DNA of 64,000 nucleotides from assembly GCF_003967595.1 (NCBI RefSeq), contig NZ_BIFW01000002.1, forward strand, positions 346,528 through 410,527. The letters are read 5' to 3'. The notes below the pieces were generated by a model that saw only the letters and a program-made list of their open reading frames with translations, was not told the origin of the DNA and made no database searches. This document shows, piece after piece, positions 61,041 to 64,000 of the stretch. How positions within the stretch are numbered: position 1 is the first letter of the stretch; each line of letters opens with the position of its first letter. The translations under genes and the position numbers were made by a program. Source of the DNA: Companilactobacillus musae (GTDB lineage Bacteria > Bacillota > Bacilli > Lactobacillales > Lactobacillaceae).

Positions 61041-62333
61041 CTAGGCAGTCTTTTTATTAGAATTTAATAGTAAATTCAAAATGATTGCTGAGAAACTTCC
61101 AACTACTAATCCATTATTTAAAATAGTTTGTAAAGTAGAAGGCAAGAAGTGCAAGAGAGTTGGTTGAACTGTCACACCTAATCCCAAACTGATAGAAACT
61201 GCCATAATCATAATATTATTATTATTCATTTCTACTTTAGATAACATCTTAATTCCTTCAATTCCGACAGTACCGAACATAATCAACATGGCACCACCTA
61301 AAACTGCATTAGGAATCAATTCAGCAATTGCTCCAACCTTAGGAATCAATCCTAAGATAATCAAAAGAAACGCTGAGAAATAAACTGGCTTATTTTTCTT
61401 AATTCCTGACAATTGAACAACGGCAACATTTTGTGAGAAAGTTGAATATGGGAATGTATTGAAGATACCGCCTAAAATGGCAGCCAATCCTTCAGATGCA
61501 TAACCTCTTTGTAAATCATTCTCATCTAGATCACGTTTAGTAAGTTCGGCTAATGCATAATAAACACCGGTTGATTCAATCATACAAGTCAAAGCAGCTA
61601 ATAACATAACCAAAATTGATGACCATTCAAACTTTGGCGTTGCAAAGTAAAATGGACGCGGAATTTGGAACCAGTGAGCAGAGCTAACGCTACTGAAACC
61701 GATTTGTCCCATACCAATACCTAATAAGTATCCAGCGACGATACCGATCAAGACAGCAATCTGTTGAATAAATCCACGGCCCCAAATACTTACGACAACA
61801 ATTATTAATGCCGTAGCAAAGCCTAAAATTAAATTAGTCGGACTACCAAAACCTTTAGCAGCAACATTGCCACCACCGATATTTTGAAATGCGACTGGTA
61901 TCAAAGTAAAGCCAATCAATGTAATTAATGAACCAGTAACAACTGGTGGAAAGAATCGCTTTAATTTAGCAAATATCTTTGAAATTAACATAATAAAGAT
62001 ACCCGCTACGATAATAGCACCATACATATAAGCAATCCCAAAATGATGCCCTATATTTTGTAACGGCGTTACATATTCGACGGCTGATCCTAAAACAACT
62101 GGCAAACCTATCCCAGTCAGTGGTGTTCGCTTAATCTGTAGGAGTGTAGCTACCCCACACATAAAAATATCTACTGAGATTAAGTAAGTCATTTCTTTAG
62201 CTGTGAATCCAAGTGATGCTCCAATTAAAATTGGAATCAAAATATCCCCGGAATACATGGCCAATAAATGTTGAAATCCTAATAGCAAATTCTTTAAGAA
62301 AGAATCGCTCTGGTTTTTTGTATCAAGATCCAT
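61041..62333 (-). CDS. pbuX: Xanthine/purine permease (NCS2 family)
   Basis: 430 residues, 12-14 spans. GFQHLLAMYSGDILIPILIG at the N-terminus, the span-8 Glu in TCMIESTGVYYALAELTKRDL, and NTFPYSTFSQNVAVVQLSG are typical of the xanthine/urate branch. GGAGGG ribosome site. I found no purine riboswitch upstream. Confidence 0.88.
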   Translation of the reverse strand: MDLDTKNQSDSFLKNLLLGFQHLLAMYSGDILIPILIGASLGFTAKEMTYLISVDIFMCGVATLLQIKRTPLTGIGLPVVLGSAVEYVTPLQNIGHHFGIAYMYGAIIVAGIFIMLISKIFAKLKRFFPPVVTGSLITLIGFTLIPVAFQNIGGGNVAAKGFGSPTNLILGFATALIIVVVSIWGRGFIQQIAVLIGIVAGYLLGIGMGQIGFSSVSSAHWFQIPRPFYFATPKFEWSSILVMLLAALTCMIESTGVYYALAELTKRDLDENDLQRGYASEGLAAILGGIFNTFPYSTFSQNVAVVQLSGIKKNKPVYFSAFLLIILGLIPKVGAIAELIPNAVLGGAMLIMFGTVGIEGIKMLSKVEMNNNNIMIMAVSISLGLGVTVQPTLLHFLPSTLQTILNNGLVVGSFSAIILNLLLNSNKKTA

Positions 62334-62460
62334 TATTGCCCTCCTATTTATTTAGAAAATTATAGCATTATTTCAGAAAAGTATTAATGGTCAAGTTTAG
62401 ATAAATCTCAACTTTAGATATGCTAAAATGGTATCCAGATAGATAGGAGGAATTTTCAAG

Positions 62461-63897
62461 ATGAAGAAAAATCATTTGGATGACGCTTGTACTACTATTT
62501 TAGTTGGTAAAAACGCCAGTTTAGATGGCTCAACAATGATTGCCAGAAATGACGATACATTCTTTGCCGTTGCTCCACATAGTTTCGTATTGAACCCTGC
62601 CGTTAAAGGTGAAAAGGGCCGTAAGGTTAAGTCATGGTTAAATGGCTTTGAATCTGAAGTTCCCGAAAATGGCTACAAATGGCCTGCTGTTCCTAATGTA
62701 GACTACAAGAAGTTTGGTTACTATGACGAAAGTGGTATTAATGGTAAGAATGTCGCTATGTCAGCCACAGAAAGTACCTATGGTAACGAACGTGCTTTGG
62801 CATTTGACCCACTAGTTAAAGATGGTATGGACGAAGACGTTATCGTTCGTATGGTTCTTCCTTACGTTGATTCAGCCAAAGGTGCTGTTGAACGTACCGG
62901 TGAACTTATCAAGAAATTTGGTTCACCTGCTGGTAACTCAGTTCTATTCAGTGACAAAGACGATGTTTGGTACATGGAAATTGTTACTGGACACCACTGG
63001 GTAGCTCAAAGAATCCCTGATGATAGTTATGCTGTTTGTGCTAACCGTGTTTCAATTCAACAAGTAGATTTCAATAACCCTGATGAATTTATGTGGTCAG
63101 AAGGAATCCAAGAATTTGTTGAAAAGAACCACTTGAACACTGACAAAACTGGCTGGAACTTCAGACATATCTTCGGTACAGATAACTTAAAAGACCGTCA
63201 CTACAACACTCCTCGTGTTTGGTTCGGTCAAAAATTCTTCAACCCAGAAATCGAACAAGATCCGGAAGATGGTGAACTACCATTCATCATGAAGACAGAT
63301 CACAAAATTTCTGTTGACGATATTGAATACGTTCTAGGTTCTCATTACAACGAAACACCATATGATCCATATAGCCCATATGCTTCAGACGAAGACAAAC
63401 ACCGTTACCGTCCAATTGGTTTGAACAGAACTCAAAACTCACACGTTCTTCAAATCAGAAATGACGTTCCTGAAGAATACGCAGCTATCATGTGGCTATG
63501 TATTGGATTCCCAACATTTGCACCATACATCCCATTCTATACAAATATGAATGAAACAGATCCTTCATATAACGATGCTTCACTTGATTTCAATTTCAAG
63601 GACGCTTATTGGATGTACAATGCCCTATCAGTACTTGTTGAATCAAATTACAGTGAATTTATCCAAGATGACGTTGACTACTTAACAGAAGTTCGTCAAG
63701 ACCTTCGTATGGCTGTCGCTGAAACTGACAAACTTGCTGCTAACTATTCAGGTGAAGAATTAGTTGAATTCCTAACTGACAGAAACCAAAAAGTTGTTAG
63801 AGAAATGCAAGATAAAGCTCACAAACTATTTGGTGAACTTTATACAAAGGGTATCAACCTTTCAAAACTTACATTTAATATGGATGAAAATCTATAG
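62461..63897 (+). CDS. pepD: Dipeptidase A (C69 family)
   Basis: 478 residues. N-terminal nucleophile family: DACTTILVGKNASLDGSTMIARNDD places the catalytic Cys at residue 10, exposed after removal of a short propeptide. FNFKDAYWMYNALSVLVE and the length match lactobacillus PepDA. Cleaves dipeptides in the cytoplasm. AGGAGG precedes the ATG by 9 bases. Stop at 63895-63897. Confidence 0.93.
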   Translation: MKKNHLDDACTTILVGKNASLDGSTMIARNDDTFFAVAPHSFVLNPAVKGEKGRKVKSWLNGFESEVPENGYKWPAVPNVDYKKFGYYDESGINGKNVAMSATESTYGNERALAFDPLVKDGMDEDVIVRMVLPYVDSAKGAVERTGELIKKFGSPAGNSVLFSDKDDVWYMEIVTGHHWVAQRIPDDSYAVCANRVSIQQVDFNNPDEFMWSEGIQEFVEKNHLNTDKTGWNFRHIFGTDNLKDRHYNTPRVWFGQKFFNPEIEQDPEDGELPFIMKTDHKISVDDIEYVLGSHYNETPYDPYSPYASDEDKHRYRPIGLNRTQNSHVLQIRNDVPEEYAAIMWLCIGFPTFAPYIPFYTNMNETDPSYNDASLDFNFKDAYWMYNALSVLVESNYSEFIQDDVDYLTEVRQDLRMAVAETDKLAANYSGEELVEFLTDRNQKVVREMQDKAHKLFGELYTKGINLSKLTFNMDENL

Positions 63898-64000
63898 AGA
63901 GTGGAACAAGCCTGCGAGTTTCTGAGCATTAGCCTAGCGTTGTGAATTATTCGCCTACTTTGCGAATAGTTTGCAATGCGTAGCTAAGCGGAAGAAATTG
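63896..64000 (+). repeat. Intergenic repeat, family 2 (copy 2, cut by the window edge)
   Basis: AGAGAGTGGAACAA at the start and GTAGCTAAGCGGAAGAA near the end match the minus-strand repeat at 13091-13168. TATTCGCC...GCGAATAG between them can form a hairpin. Partial at the right edge. Confidence 0.4.

Noticed and set aside
62334..62460. Purine riboswitch before pbuX
   Set aside because: No three-way junction core with the conserved TATA...CC/GG loop pattern; the gap also has to hold the pepD promoter.
1..64000. CRISPR arrays, tRNA/rRNA genes, insertion sequences, prophage
   Set aside because: No regularly spaced repeats, no tRNA-like CCA-ended cloverleaf, no transposase, integrase or phage structural gene was found on reading both strands.

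Overview
The window reads as chromosome of a low-GC Gram-positive lactic acid bacterium, most likely Lactobacillaceae of the Companilactobacillus type. This is inferred from the gene content: L-2-hydroxyisocaproate dehydrogenases, a D-Ala-D-Lac type Ddl, a Lactobacillus-type ornithine decarboxylase, PepD, paired mannose-family PTS operons, and frequent UUG starts behind strong GGGGG/AGGAGG ribosome sites. I see no rRNA, tRNA, CRISPR, prophage or intact insertion sequence. Almost all genes look intact.

Layout. 1-10.5 kb: a tyrosine phosphatase, a candidate small RNA, a LacI-controlled mannose-family PTS operon ending in a GH13 oligo-1,6-glucosidase (minus strand), a zinc-ribbon membrane protein and a WxL-like surface protein. 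10.5-21.5 kb: an amino-sugar region with glycerophosphodiesterase, two near-identical nagA genes, agaS, a GH42-like enzyme, a second mannose-family PTS and a GntR regulator whose operators (TGGT...ACCA) can be seen. It resembles the gnb (galacto-N-biose/GalNAc) cluster of L. casei but has a different hydrolase. 21.6-28 kb: tandem HicDH genes, ddl, a DUF1002 secreted protein, a CPBP protease and RNase HI. 28-41.5 kb: DUF915 hydrolase, YhgE/Pip, YugP protease, cardiolipin synthase, HhH-GPD glycosylase, YnbB-like PLP enzyme, and a divergent ornithine decarboxylase/antiporter pair. 41.5-45.4 kb: a peptide quorum-sensing locus. 46.7-52.5 kb: MntH, XRE regulator, TerC, amino-acid permease, AraC regulator, DUF488. 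52.5-55 kb: CIRCE-controlled Hsp20, then three copies of a small-RNA family around a LacI gene. 55-64 kb: MenG, a phosphatase, a PyrR-attenuated uracil permease, aldo/keto reductase, two ApbE-like paralogues, xanthine permease and PepD.

The most interesting signals lie between the obvious genes. (1) A 40-codon gene at 44318-44440 encodes a double-glycine-leader peptide directly upstream of an AgrC/PlnB-like kinase and a LytTR response regulator. The same 20-bp-period direct repeat, at exactly the same distance from a -10 box, precedes this gene and a 66-residue membrane protein at the far end of the locus, so a closed regulon can be proposed. (2) Three homologous ~95-nt transcripts (53369, 53693, 54879) carry C-rich anti-Shine-Dalgarno motifs and UUCCCC terminator loops. 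Two have phased TTCAYA repeats upstream. (3) Five copies of a ~170-bp intergenic element fold into a multi-stem structure whose stems differ between copies by compensating changes.
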